DNA of 64,000 nucleotides, taken from the NCBI GenBank assembly GCA_050084985.1, contig JBITNC010000001.1, positions 36,890,001 to 36,954,000 of the forward strand. Direction: 5' to 3'. Position numbers and translations under genes: made by a program. Below the pieces are notes generated by a model that had not been told where the DNA came from, did no database searches, and saw only the letters and a program-made list of their open reading frames with translations. The stretch comes from Nageia nagi (taxonomy: Eukaryota > Pinophyta). Below, piece after piece: positions 24,206-32,679 of this stretch. Within the stretch, counting starts at the first letter, position 1. Each line of letters starts with the position of its first letter.

Positions 24206-24473
24206 TGGCATCATTGCAGGTTGCGACGCTGTTGGAAAGGTAGCTCATCATCAGTACATCGCTAATATCTACATCTTCCGTTGTCAGGTACGTTCCATGA
24301 GGTAAGTACACAAATCACAGTCCTGGTTGGTACAAGCATACTTCTGAATTGGTTATGTTGTTTATGATTATCTAGAATAAATCGCTATCCGTAGCTAGAA
24401 TACAGATAATATTGAGTTTGTAGATAATTGCTTAGTTATTCATTTACACTCTCAATTTTTATTTGTAAACATT

Positions 24474-24491
24474 TGGTGAACCCGACGTGAA
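24474..24491 (+). promoter_or_regulatory. primer-binding site of F, complementary to tRNA-Trp
   Basis: TGGTGAACCCGACGTGAA starts two bases after the LTR. From my memory of plant tRNA-Trp(CCA), whose 3' end reads TTCACGTCGGGTTCACCA, this is an 18-base perfect complement. It is unlike the initiator-Met sites of E, G and H. Confidence 0.8.
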
Positions 24492-24561
24492 CTACACATC
24501 ATTGTGCTAAAACCCTAAAGGTTTTAGTTAGAACTAATATCTATTTTGAGAGTGTTTAATC

Positions 24562-25779
24562 ATGGATTAGCTCAAGTTATTCTTGCGTAGTCTTTCAAAA
24601 AGGGATTTGGATGAATTATTGGTAGAAATCAGACATGATGATCCGGAGGGATCCGGAGGAATGCAACATAGCGCTGAGGGTGACAATAGTAATGTTCAGG
24701 CTACAATGGAAAGTATGCAGAGGCAGATAGATAGATTGACAAGGAGATCAGCTCCGCCTAACGAGTCTTTTGAATTCGGTAGTCCTTTATGTGATGACAT
24801 TCGTAGGCATATGGCACCAGCCGATTACAACAAGCCAAAATTCAGTAAGTTCAATGGCGGAGGAGATCCAAGGAGACATATACAAGGATTTAAGGATGAA
24901 TGTGAACTCACAATTGGTACAGACCAAAGATTGCAGGCTAAATTCTTCCCTCAGAGCTTGGAAGGAGATGCACGAGAATGGTTTTATGGTTTACCTGAAG
25001 GGTCCATTACATCATTTGCAGAATTCAGTGATTTGTTTCTGGAGCAATATAAGCATAACATCAAGAAGGAAGTTATGCTATCAGATTTATGTGCTATTAA
25101 ACAGGACAGTGATGAGCAACTGGATAAATTTGTTGTAAGGTTTAAAAAGACATGGCAACAGGTAAAGACCAAGTTAACAGAAAAAGAGGTAAATAACATT
25201 TTTAAAGAAGCTGTTATATTGCCCCTACAATCATATGTTATTGATTATACACATCTCACATTTTCCGATATGACATATAAATTGTTAGAGAAAGAAAAAG
25301 TCCTTGTGAAGCTAGGGCTTGTAAAGTATGGTAACAATGAAAAGGCAAAAATAAAGGATAAGAGATCACAATCGCCAAAGAAAGAGAAAGCTGTCCATGT
25401 AGCTGAAAAGGCAAGTGAGACAAAGGGAAAGAAATATGTGAGATTTCTTATACCTCCAAGACATATCCTAAAGGACCTTGTGGAAAAGGGGTTATTACAA
25501 CTTTTACCAAAGCGTGAAGAGGATCCTACAGCAGAAAAACCTCATTGGTATAAGGAAGACAGGTATTGTGAATATCATCAGGCTAAAGGTCATGCCACTA
25601 ATGGATGTGGGAACCTTAGAGATAGAATACAGAAGCTCAAAGAAGACGGATTCTATGTATGTCCAGAAAAAATTAAAGATACAGGAGAAGAACAGCATAT
25701 AAATACGATCTTTCTTGAAGATACTTGCAAGGTTGACACCGGGGGAAGCGCCAGGCCCCCCGGGGGTATCATTTGGTAG
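24562..25779 (+). CDS. gag: gag of element F (codon-3 stop, otherwise open)
   Basis: Tat-type Gag. The likely native start is ATG 24562 (M-D-stop-L-K-L-F-L-R). Codon 3 is TAG, probably from CAG, and the frame is then open to 25779, about 398 codons. Capsid core: PKFSKFNGGGDPRRHIQGFK, REWFYGLPEGSITSFAEFSD, FLEQYKHNIKKEVMLSDLCA. A basic Lys/Arg linker follows, then a CX2HX5HX4C-like zinc motif YCEYHQAKGHATNGC and LRDRIQKLKEDG, typical of Tat/Athila Gags. The end is abnormal: after LEDTCKVD it runs into a GC-rich hairpin and stops, so the protease/pol junction is deleted. Without codon-3 readthrough, translation would need a downstream start. No other ATG of comparable position is obvious. Confidence 0.85.
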
Positions 25780-25820
25780 ATTGAAATATATATATATATA
25801 AAAAAAAAAAAAAAGAGAGG
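25739..25820 (+). repeat. GC hairpin plus TA/poly-A run at the gag-pol deletion point of F
   Basis: CCGGGGG (25739-25745) pairs with CCCCCGG (25757-25763) across an 11-base loop. It is followed by a TATATATATA run and about 15 A. It lies exactly where gag loses its downstream pol, so it marks the deletion or rearrangement scar. Confidence 0.6.
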
Positions 25821-26171
25821 AACACGCAGTTGGTCTAGGTCATTAACGGACGTCATGGAGATTGGGAAGATTTATGACGTTATAATAGGAGCGCCGACGT
25901 TGTATTTCGTGACAATAGGGCCGCCGACGGTCCTCTTTTGGTAGATAAACAGAGAAAAGCAAAAGATTCCATGCACATTTGCAACATGAAAGGTCAGGAT
26001 TTCAGATCGTATCGTTGGCGTTCGTTCGCAAAGATCATGGAACATCAAAATTCATGCATCACAAGTACATGAGTAAAGAACAAATCAGGTACCAAAGTAT
26101 GTGTTTTATATATATCATGCTCAAAATGTTTTTGTTTACAATGCAAACTGGATGAGATTACATAGAATGAT
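25821..26171. other. spacer replacing pol, 3' flank of the PMD gene
   Basis: No pol-like peptide on either strand. It contains two more GC-rich dyad sites (about 25888-25938: GCGCCGACGTTGTATTTCG and GGGCCGCCGACGGTCC). On the minus strand it would be the 3' UTR of the PMD gene. I saw no canonical AATAAA. Confidence 0.5.
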
Positions 26172-26467
26172 TTAGAGTCTCCTATTAGACCCCCCACCCC
26201 CTACACTAGAGCTAGTAGCCCTGCTAGAGGTGCCACCCCCGCATCGTGCCTTGTATTTCTCTGCGTGGGCGCCTTCCTCGCCGATCTGTCTCTCGGCCTG
26301 GCGAAGCTACTCGTAGAGGACCTTGATTTCTTTGTTAGCCGCCTATAAGTCCTGATAGATACCGGCATAATCTCCTCCTCCAAACTGTAGACGGCCCTGT
26401 AGCTCTCTGATCTCCTCGTCCTTCTGATCGATTTGGCTACGCAGCCTAGCAATCTCAACCTCAGGAT
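26172..26467 (-). pseudogene. exon 3 of the PMD gene: coiled coil with two TAG stops
   Basis: Joined in phase 1 to exon 2 it reads DPEVEIARLRSQIDQKDEEI, then RELQGRLQ, a short Gly-rich turn, IYQDL, stop, AANKEIKVLYE, stop, LRQAERQIGEEGAH, and a Gly/Ser tail to TAA at 26174-26172. The heptad pattern (I, L, I, I, L, L) predicts a coiled coil. The stops (26346-26344 and 26309-26307) both fit CAG-to-TAG changes at Gln. The 91-codon open frame on the same strand is out of phase and low in this signal. Confidence 0.7.
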
Positions 26468-28436
26468 CTGTGACATAGCATTAATATATCATGTTAGTTC
26501 CTTGCGTATTATGAAAAACTGAAAGTCAAAGCAAAGTAAAAGAGAAAGTAGTTTACCATCATCATCTTCCTCGTAGGCTTCATCCTCCCAGTCTGATTCT
26601 GTCTTATATTCAGGTTCATATTCGTCCTGGTCCGGATCAGTTTCCTCATTGTCGTCATGCCCTGCATCTAGAGATGTGTCACGAGCGTATGAAGAGCTAC
26701 TCTCCCCTCCCCATCCTCCCATGGTGAAGGGAGTGTCCCACCCAGTCTCTGTGTCTCTTGGGTCCTCATCCTCCCATGCATCGTCTCCCACGTCAGTATC
26801 GTGAATGCCTATGTGGTGAGGGCAGCGTGTCCTCCACCAGTCTAGATAGTCCTCGGTATGATCAGGTCCATCTATGTCTTCATCCACATCATAGTCGGAG
26901 TCCTCGCTGGGGGACTCCCAGTCTGGGTCCCAGTCTGGTACTGGATCATAATCCTCTGGGAGGTGCCTGCTACGGTAGTAGTGCACTACTATCCTGCAGT
27001 CATTCGGTATACCCTGCTGGAGGCTGAATTGGCGGAGTACCCGCTTTGGCCTGTATGGCTCCACTAGTGCCCTCCGTGCCTGTAGATAGGTAGGGTGTCT
27101 CACCCATGTCATCTCCTCTAGGTCTTCCTCCCACTCTGGTACACCTCCCTGATAAGGACGCCAGTAGATCTGCACCTCCTGTAGTAAGTCAAGTTGCACA
27201 CGCCATCCCTCTAGGTCTATGTTAGGGAAATCTGGTACCTCGGTCGTCACCCACCGTTGCCAGGTGGGGGCATCATCCGGCTGGTCTAGGGGCAGTATAG
27301 TCGGTCTAGAAATAGTGATGTGCTCATAGGCCCACACCTGTAGGATCATAGAGTGAGCCACCTGTCTCCCCTTTCTCTCCACCTCTGCAAAGCCATGGAG
27401 ATCATGATAAAGTTGTGCCAGTATTGCGGGGCACCATGCATATCGCTGTCTGTGAATAACCATGTCCTGAATAATAGGAATCATACCCACTGGGAAGGTC
27501 TCACTGCTCTTGTCTGGATAGACAATAGCATCTAGAAGGCAGGCAATGAGAAGCCTCATCCGTAGGTCACCCCGTGCTGGAGGATCCTCTGGCACATGTC
27601 TCACTAGTGACACACCCCTCTTCCTGTGATTCACCTCGTCTGATCCCGTTAGCCATGTAGCCCATACCTCTGCCTGTTCCAAGCTCAGAATAGGAATCAT
27701 GTTCACTAGTTTCCCCCTGATAGGAAGCCTAGTGATCCTGTAGATATCCTCTAAGGTTACTGTAATCTCACCAGTGGGAAGATGAAAGGTGTTGAAATTC
27801 GGATCCCACCTCTCCATCAAAGATGTAAGCATGTTGCAGTCATGAAACACATATTCAGCAAATGCAAGGTGGCTGAATGAAATATCCTCTAGAATACTCC
27901 GGGCTGCGTCAGTTTGGGGCCACTGTTGGGCAGTGGTGAAGGCAGCACTCTTGCCAGATGGTCGCATGAGGTATACACGATCCTGCAAGAAAAGAATGAC
28001 AAAAGGCAAGTTAGTGTCAAGGTATAAAACACGTAATAACAAAAATAGTACTGGTGAGAAGGACCGCCCACGGTCTTGATCAGGTGAGAAGGACCGCCCA
28101 CGGTCCAAACCAGGGCAGAAAGGACCGCCAGCGGTCCTATTTCGTGAATAAAGGGGATGAAATTTGGGGCACAGGTTCGTACGGATGAGCTTAGTGCAGC
28201 CATAATACCAGAAATTTAGAAAAATAGAGTGAAAAGGGAAAACGTAGGGCTAGGGTTTGCAACAGGAAAACCCTAGGGGCAGTTTAGGAAACCAGTGTAT
28301 AAGCAGCTAAAAATCGGAAGACAAGCAAAAACATAGCAAGGAAAAGGTAGGAAATGCAATGTACCTGATGACCAGCAGGAGAATCAGATACCAATGTAGC
28401 TCTATGTCCAGCTCGGCGTGTGATAGGTAGGGCCAT
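26172..28436 (-). CDS. plant mobile domain (PMD) gene carried antisense in F, three exons
   Basis: Spliced model on minus: exon 1 28436-28365, exon 2 27982-26557, exon 3 26467-26172. That is 1,794 nt or 598 codons, with phases 0 and 1 consistent. Introns have GT-AG ends (CATCAG/GTACAT to TTTCTTGCAG/GATCGT; GATG/GTAAAC to TGTCACAG/ATCC). Exon 1 starts MALPITRRAGHRATLV. Exon 2 carries the PMD core: LTSLMERWDPNFNTFHLPTG, EITVTLEDIYRITRLPIRGK, and later ILQVWAYEHITI. A long acidic Asp/Glu-rich tail (PSEDSDYDVDEDIDGPDH) follows. Exon 3 is coiled-coil but has two TAG stops, so the native product would end soon after the acidic tail. PMD proteins include Arabidopsis MAIN/MAIL1 and many transposon-borne homologues. 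Function inside an element is unknown. The uninterrupted 1.4-kb core suggests recent constraint. Confidence 0.82.
28060..28136. repeat. GGACCGCC dyad cluster in PMD intron 1
   Basis: Three tandemly placed sites: GGACCGCCCACGGTCTT, GGACCGCCCACGGTCC and GGACCGCCAGCGGTCC, spaced about 27-31 bp. The last is a near-perfect palindrome around two central bases. They lie inside the first intron of the antisense gene. Confidence 0.75.
28365..28436 (-). CDS. exon 1 of the PMD gene (24 codons)
   Basis: ATG at 28436-28434, reading MALPITRRAGHRATLVSDSP then AGHQ, then donor GTACAT. It is in phase 0 with exon 2 (DRVYLMRPSGKSA). An alternative without this exon would start inside exon 2 at VYLM. A spliced start is preferred because donor, acceptor and frame all agree and a TATA box lies about 150 bp upstream. 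Confidence 0.7.
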
Positions 28437-28725
28437 AGCATGCAGCGTAGCAATACAGGAAGAATCCCCAAGTGATAGTGACAAAATCACCCGCTAAACC
28501 TTTCTGAATTAGTCTCTCAAGCTCTAGGATGCTCTTAGCTATGAAAATGATAGGGTGAACAAATGAGGAAGGGTGGGGCCCCTTTTATAGAAAGGTTAGG
28601 GCACACACTTCAAGATGAATTTCGATTTAAGCATTTAGCATGCGTGGACAAGCAATTAAGCATCAATTTGGAATCCAGGAGTGATTCGCAGAGACCTGAT
28701 TTTCATGATTTTTGATGAGTCCTCA
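28437..28725 (-). other. PMD 5' UTR and promoter region
   Basis: Apart from the TATA box at 28583, no ORF with family similarity is seen. An open reading upstream of the ATG (from a GTG near 28490) is in frame with exon 1, so a slightly longer N-terminus from a non-ATG start is conceivable but not favoured. Confidence 0.4.
28583..28589 (-). promoter_or_regulatory. TATA box for the PMD gene
   Basis: On minus: CTATAAAAGGGG. It lies about 150 bp before the ATG at 28436, leaving room for a 5' UTR near 120 nt. Together with the spliced ORF this suggests an internal antisense promoter independent of the LTR. Confidence 0.6.
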
Positions 28726-28727
28726 AG

Positions 28728-28805
28728 AAAAGGACCACCCACGGTCTTAGAGAAGGTCGCCGGCGTTCTAAGTCAGCAAGAAAGGACCGCCCGCATTCCT
28801 TTATC
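28728..28805. repeat. GGACCGCC dyad cluster upstream of the PMD gene
   Basis: Sites GGACCACCCACGGTCTT, GGTCGCCGGCGTTC and GGACCGCCCGCATTCC sit in about 75 bp, again separated by about 25-30 bp of A-rich spacer. Confidence 0.65.
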
Positions 28806-29009
28806 CAGAAAATCAGCTTATTGAGTATTGTGAGTGCATCATAGATGTTTGATGAATGATATATCCAGGAGAATAGTGCTTTGAAGTTTCGTGTTCGCAG
28901 ATCTGAATTATCAGCTTATCTAAGTATCATGTGTGCGTCATAGGTGGTTGATAAATGATATATCCAGGAGAATATTGCTTTGAGTTTTTGTGTTTGCAGA
29001 CTTGAGTGA

Positions 29010-30180
29010 TCAGATTAGCATGCTTGTAAGTGGAGTACAGCTCCCATGATCAGATTATCATGCTTTTGAGTGGAGTGCAGCTCCCATGGTTAGATTGTCA
29101 TGCTTTTGAGTGGAGTCTAGCTCCCATGATCAGATTATCATGCTTATGAGTGGAGTCTAGCTCCCATGGTTAGATTGTCATGCTTGTGAGTGGAGTCCAG
29201 CTCCTGTGATCAGATTATCATGCTTGTGAGTGGAGTCCAGCTCCCATGATCAGATTATCATGCTTTTGAGTGGAGTCTAGCTCCCGTGATTAGATTAGCA
29301 TGCTTGTGAGTGGAGTCCAGCTCCCATGATCAGATTATCATGCTTTTGAGTGGAGTCCAGCTCCCATGGTTAGATTGTCATGCTTTTGAGTGGAGTACAG
29401 CTCCCGTGATCAGATTAGCATGCTTGTGAGTGGAGTCCAGCTCCCGTAATCAGATTATCATATGCTCATGAGTGGAGTCTAGCTCCCGTGATCAAATTAT
29501 CATGCTTATGAGTGGAGTTCCAGCTCCCATGATTAGATTATCATGCTTTTGAGTGGAGTACAGCTCCCGTGATCAGATTAGCATGCTTGTGAGTGGAGTC
29601 CAGCTCCTGTAATCAGATTATCATATGCTCATGAGTGGAGTGCCAGCTCCCATGGTTAGATCATCATGCTTGTGAGTGGAGTTCCAACTCCCATGATCAG
29701 ATTATCATGCTTTTGAGTGGAGTCCAGCTCCCATGGTTAGATTGTCATGCTTTTGAGTGGAGTCTAGCTCCCGTGGTTAGGTCATCATGCTTATGAGTGG
29801 AGTTCCAGCTCCCGTGATCAGATTATCATGCTTGTGAGTGGAGTCCAGCTCCTGTAATCAGATTATCATGCTTTTGAGTGGAGTCCAGCTCCCGTGGTCA
29901 GATTATCATGCTTTTGAGTGGAGTCCAGCTCCCATGGTTAGGTCATCATGCTTATGAGTGGAGTTCCAGCTCCCATGATCAGATTGTCATGCTTTTGAGT
30001 GGAGTCTAGCTCCCGTGATCAGTTTATCATGCTTATGAGTGGAGTACAGCTCCCATAGTCAGCTTATCATGTGCTTATCATGTGTCTATGAGTGGAGTCC
30101 AGCTCCCATAGTCAGCTTATCATGTGCTTATCATGTGGCTATGAGTGGAGTCAAGCTCCCATAGTCAGCTTATCATGCTT
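29010..30180. repeat. 40-bp tandem array in the 3' region of F (about 29 units)
   Basis: Consensus unit: ATCAGATTATCATGCTTTTG followed by AGTGGAGTCCAGCTCCCATG. Most units are exactly 40 bp; some gain 1-3 bp (TATGCTCATG variants). CAGATTATC and TAGATTGTC versions alternate in the first third, and a two-unit block recurs at about 29405-29480 and 29570-29640, so expansion was by multi-unit steps. Each unit has a small inverted repeat, GGAG...CTCC. Confidence 0.9.
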
Positions 30181-30194
30181 CTTGGTGGAGTGTC

Positions 30195-30672
30195 AGCTCC
30201 ATCAGTTTATCACTTGTTTTGCAGAGTTCGGTTCTTATGTGACTGCAGCCAGTGTGAAGGCTCAGTTGTGTGGAACTTAGCTCTCCCCCCATCTGCTTAT
30301 CACTTGTTTTGCGGAGTTTGGTTCTTATGTGACTGCAGCCAGTGTGAAGGCTCAGTTGTGTGGAACTTAGCTCTCCCCCATCTGCTTATCATTGTTTTGC
30401 GGAGTTCGGTTCTTCGGCAACTGGAGTACACCTCTTGATGTGAGGGCTCAGTTGTGTGGATACTTAGCTCTCCCATTATCAGCTTATCATTGTTTTACGG
30501 AGTTCGGTTCTTCGGCAATTGGAGTACACCTCTTGACGTGAGGGCTCAGTTGTGTGGATACTTAGCTCTCCCATTATCAGCTTATCACTTGTTTTGCGGA
30601 GTTCAGTTCTTCGGTAACTGCAGTACACCTCTTGATGCGAGGGCTCAATTGTGTGGAACTTAGCTCTCCCCT
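30195..30672. repeat. 88-97-bp tandem array in F (5 units)
   Basis: Five units begin TTATCA(CT)TGTTTTGCGGAG, contain GTTCGGTTCTT and GGCTCAGTTGTGTGG, and end TTAGCTCTCCC. Units 1-2 share one middle (TGACTGCAGCCAGTGTGAA). Units 3-5 share another (CTGGAGTACACCTCTTGATG). Short open frames across it are a by-product of the period. Confidence 0.85.
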
Positions 30673-30679
30673 GTGTTTG

Positions 30680-30870
30680 GTTATGGTTATCATGTTTGGT
30701 CTTGTGAGTTGATCATGTGTGTTATCATGTCTTGTCTTGTGAGTTGATCATGTGTGTTATCATGTCTTGTCTTGTGAGTTGATCATGTGTGTTATCATGT
30801 CTTGTCTTGTGAGTTGATCATGTGTGTTATCATGTCTTGTCTTGCGAGTTGGTCATATGTGTTGTGATGT
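30680..30870. repeat. 33-bp tandem array in F (about 5 units)
   Basis: Unit TGTGTTATCATGTCTTGTCT followed by TGTGAGTTGATCA, near-identical in the four central copies and fading at the edges. It shares the TTATCATG core with the 40-bp array, so the three arrays may have a common seed. Confidence 0.85.
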
Positions 30871-31210
30871 GGTTTTGTCAAGTTGTCGTCCGGCCGGCAT
30901 GTGTGGTTAAGTCATCTGTCCCGTCATTGTTATGTGTGTTGTCAAGCATGTTATCTTGAGTCATCAGCATTGCAGCAAGATTATCAGATTATCAGACATA
31001 TCATGCTATCACCTTCTTCAGCAAAATGCAAGGGGCAAGGCATGCCCAAGGTAATATCAAAAGGGAGTTTTCTCAACCTATAAGCTTATCATGATGTTGT
31101 TTAAATGGTTAGTGTTTATCATTGCTTATCAAAATTGCTTGCTATGATGTTGTGTTTTTACTTTGAATGCAAAATCTCAGGTCACCTCATGTTTCTTTCG
31201 ATTTCACATC
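30871..31210 (+). other. 3' untranslated tail of F
   Basis: No coding signal beyond a chance 66-codon frame at 30883-31083. Several more TTATCA/ATCATG words occur, like faded array units. Confidence 0.4.
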
Positions 31211-31224
31211 CAAAGTGGGGCATC
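31211..31224 (+). other. polypurine tract of F
   Basis: CAAAGTGGGGCATC stands immediately before the 3' LTR. The purine-rich AAAGTGGGG is the likely plus-strand primer. Confidence 0.65.
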
Positions 31225-32057
31225 TGTTAACACATAAAAATGATTTTATGCTTTTAAATCAATGAATTAATGAAATATGCTTGGCTTAACTATATGTCTT
31301 GAATGAATTAAAGTGATAATATCAATGTTTGGCTTGAATATGAATATTGCATGGTTTATCTTGAATATTGCATGGATTATCTTGTTTATTGGTATGTTTA
31401 TCTTAAATCTTGTGAATTAACCTTATTTATGTGGATGCACGCCGACCTATGGGCGGTATTACCTATATCTATATAAATAAGGGATCTAATAGTAAGTCCA
31501 CAAAAACAAGGATACACATGATCCCGCGTATGGTCTTGTAAGTGGCTACCCCCTAAGGTATCTCTTGGTACCGCCTACAAGGCTGTGGTTTGTGTGCTTC
31601 CTTGCGCGAGCTCTCCTGACATCTGCGATCAATTCTGATATTATACTGCTATCTAAGATATCTATACTGAAGAACTGGACCTAACTGAGAGGTCAAAGCT
31701 ATCAAGATAAGGCCGCTGGCGCTCCTTTGTGAACGGAATAACACCGCCGGTGCTCTTATATCACTGAAACGGACCGCCCGCGGTCCTCTTTTGGCATCAT
31801 TGCAGGTTGCGATGCTGTTGGAAAGGTAGCTCATCATCAGTACATCGCTAATATCTACATCTTCTGTTGTTAGGTACGTTCCGTGAGGTAAGTACACAAA
31901 TCACAGTCCTGGTTGGTACAAGCATACTTCTGAATTGGTTATGTTGTTTATGATTATCTAGAATAAATCGCTATCCGTAGCTAGAATACAGATAATATTG
32001 AGTTTGTAGATAATTGCTTAGTTATTCATTTACACTCTCAATTTTTATTTGTAAACA
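31225..32057 (+). repeat. 3' LTR of element F (833 bp)
   Basis: Same length as the 5' LTR. I counted 12 differences, all transitions. Most are in or next to the GC-rich dyads, where this copy often keeps the more palindromic form (GGACCGCCCGCGGTCC near 31770). Confidence 0.95.
31705..31795. repeat. GGACCGCC dyad cluster in F 3' LTR
   Basis: Three sites as in the 5' LTR. The third, GGACCGCCCGCGGTCC, is the best copy of the consensus in the window. Confidence 0.7.
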
Positions 32058-32620
32058 AGTAGGAATTACCACCCCTCAAACTATGAAGGTCAAAGGGTTT
32101 TTTAAAAAGCACCCTCTCATAATATTGTTGGATTCAGGAAGTACTCATAATTTTATTGATCCACAAGTGGTTAAGGTTGCTGACTGTTACATCCACCCTA
32201 TAAATAATTTTAAGGTTATGGTTGGTAATGGAGAAAAAATAGCATGTAAAGGCACATGTCACAATGTCAAATTGAGCCTGAACCACTATACTTTGAAAAG
32301 TAACATGTATGCTTTACCACTTGGGGATGTGATATAGTTTTGGGGGTATAATGGTTGAGGACTTTAAGCACCATACAATGGAATTTTTTAAAGCTATGGA
32401 TGGACTTCAAAATATATGAATAAGAGCATACTTTTAAGGGATTACAAGGTGGATCTATACAAATTATGAACTCACATCGCATGGAAAAGATCTTACAAAA
32501 AACTAAAAAAGGGATGCTAGCATAGTTATACTCCTTATCAATTATCAAATTTGAAATCATAGAGCCTAAAGATTTGAAACCAAGCTTAAGTAATCATTCA
32601 AGTACCTTTCAGGAACCAAT
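32058..32620 (+). pseudogene. protease of chromovirus E
   Basis: Continues the E gag frame after F. It reads MKVKGFFKKHPLIILLDSGS then THNFIDPQVV, so the retropepsin LLDSGSTHNF active site is intact, followed by VMVGNGEKIACKGTCHNVKL and CDIVLGV-like text. Open to 32337, then a stop where Trp/Gln would stand; the downstream WLRTL and TIQWNF pieces are still readable. Confidence 0.85.
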
Positions 32621-32679
32621 GGGCTTACTACCCTAGTGATCTCATGATCATGCTATCCAATTGGTGCTAGGAAGTCACC

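Larger units (their letters stand above)
23639..24471 (+). repeat. 5' LTR of element F (833 bp)
   Basis: Begins TGTTAACACATAAAA and ends TTTGTAAACA, matching 31225-32057 in length and sequence with 12 differences. U3 holds a TATA box near 23884. It also contains three copies of the dispersed GC-rich dyad described below (24113-24205). Confidence 0.95.
23634..32062 (+). mobile_element. element F: pol-less Tat-like LTR retrotransposon with antisense PMD gene
   Basis: 833-bp LTRs at both ends (23639-24471; 31225-32057) and a 5-bp duplication AGTAC/AGTAG (23634-23638; 32058-32062; the chromoviral frame shows AGTAG was the target). Interior: a tRNA-Trp-type primer site, gag, no pol, an antisense three-exon PMD gene, three tandem arrays and a polypurine tract. 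It cannot move without pol supplied in trans (inference). The LTRs differ at 12 positions, so it is one of the two youngest insertions here. Confidence 0.92.

Noticed and set aside
24063-24311. 82-codon minus-strand open frame in the F LTR, repeated at 31649-31897
   Set aside because: Present twice only because the LTR is duplicated. No family signal, and it spans the GC-rich dyads that raise frame openness. Treated as chance.
26201-26476. 91-codon minus-strand frame near the PMD gene
   Set aside because: Out of phase with the splice acceptor. The phase-correct reading of the same DNA gives a clear coiled coil, so this frame is a shadow of exon 3.
29010-30180. CRISPR-like look of regularly spaced repeats
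   Set aside because: The units are contiguous 40-bp tandem copies without unique spacers, in a plant retrotransposon 3' UTR.
30092-30663. Several small plus-strand frames with repeated peptides
   Set aside because: Produced by the tandem arrays. The peptide repeats follow the DNA period and frames vary between units.
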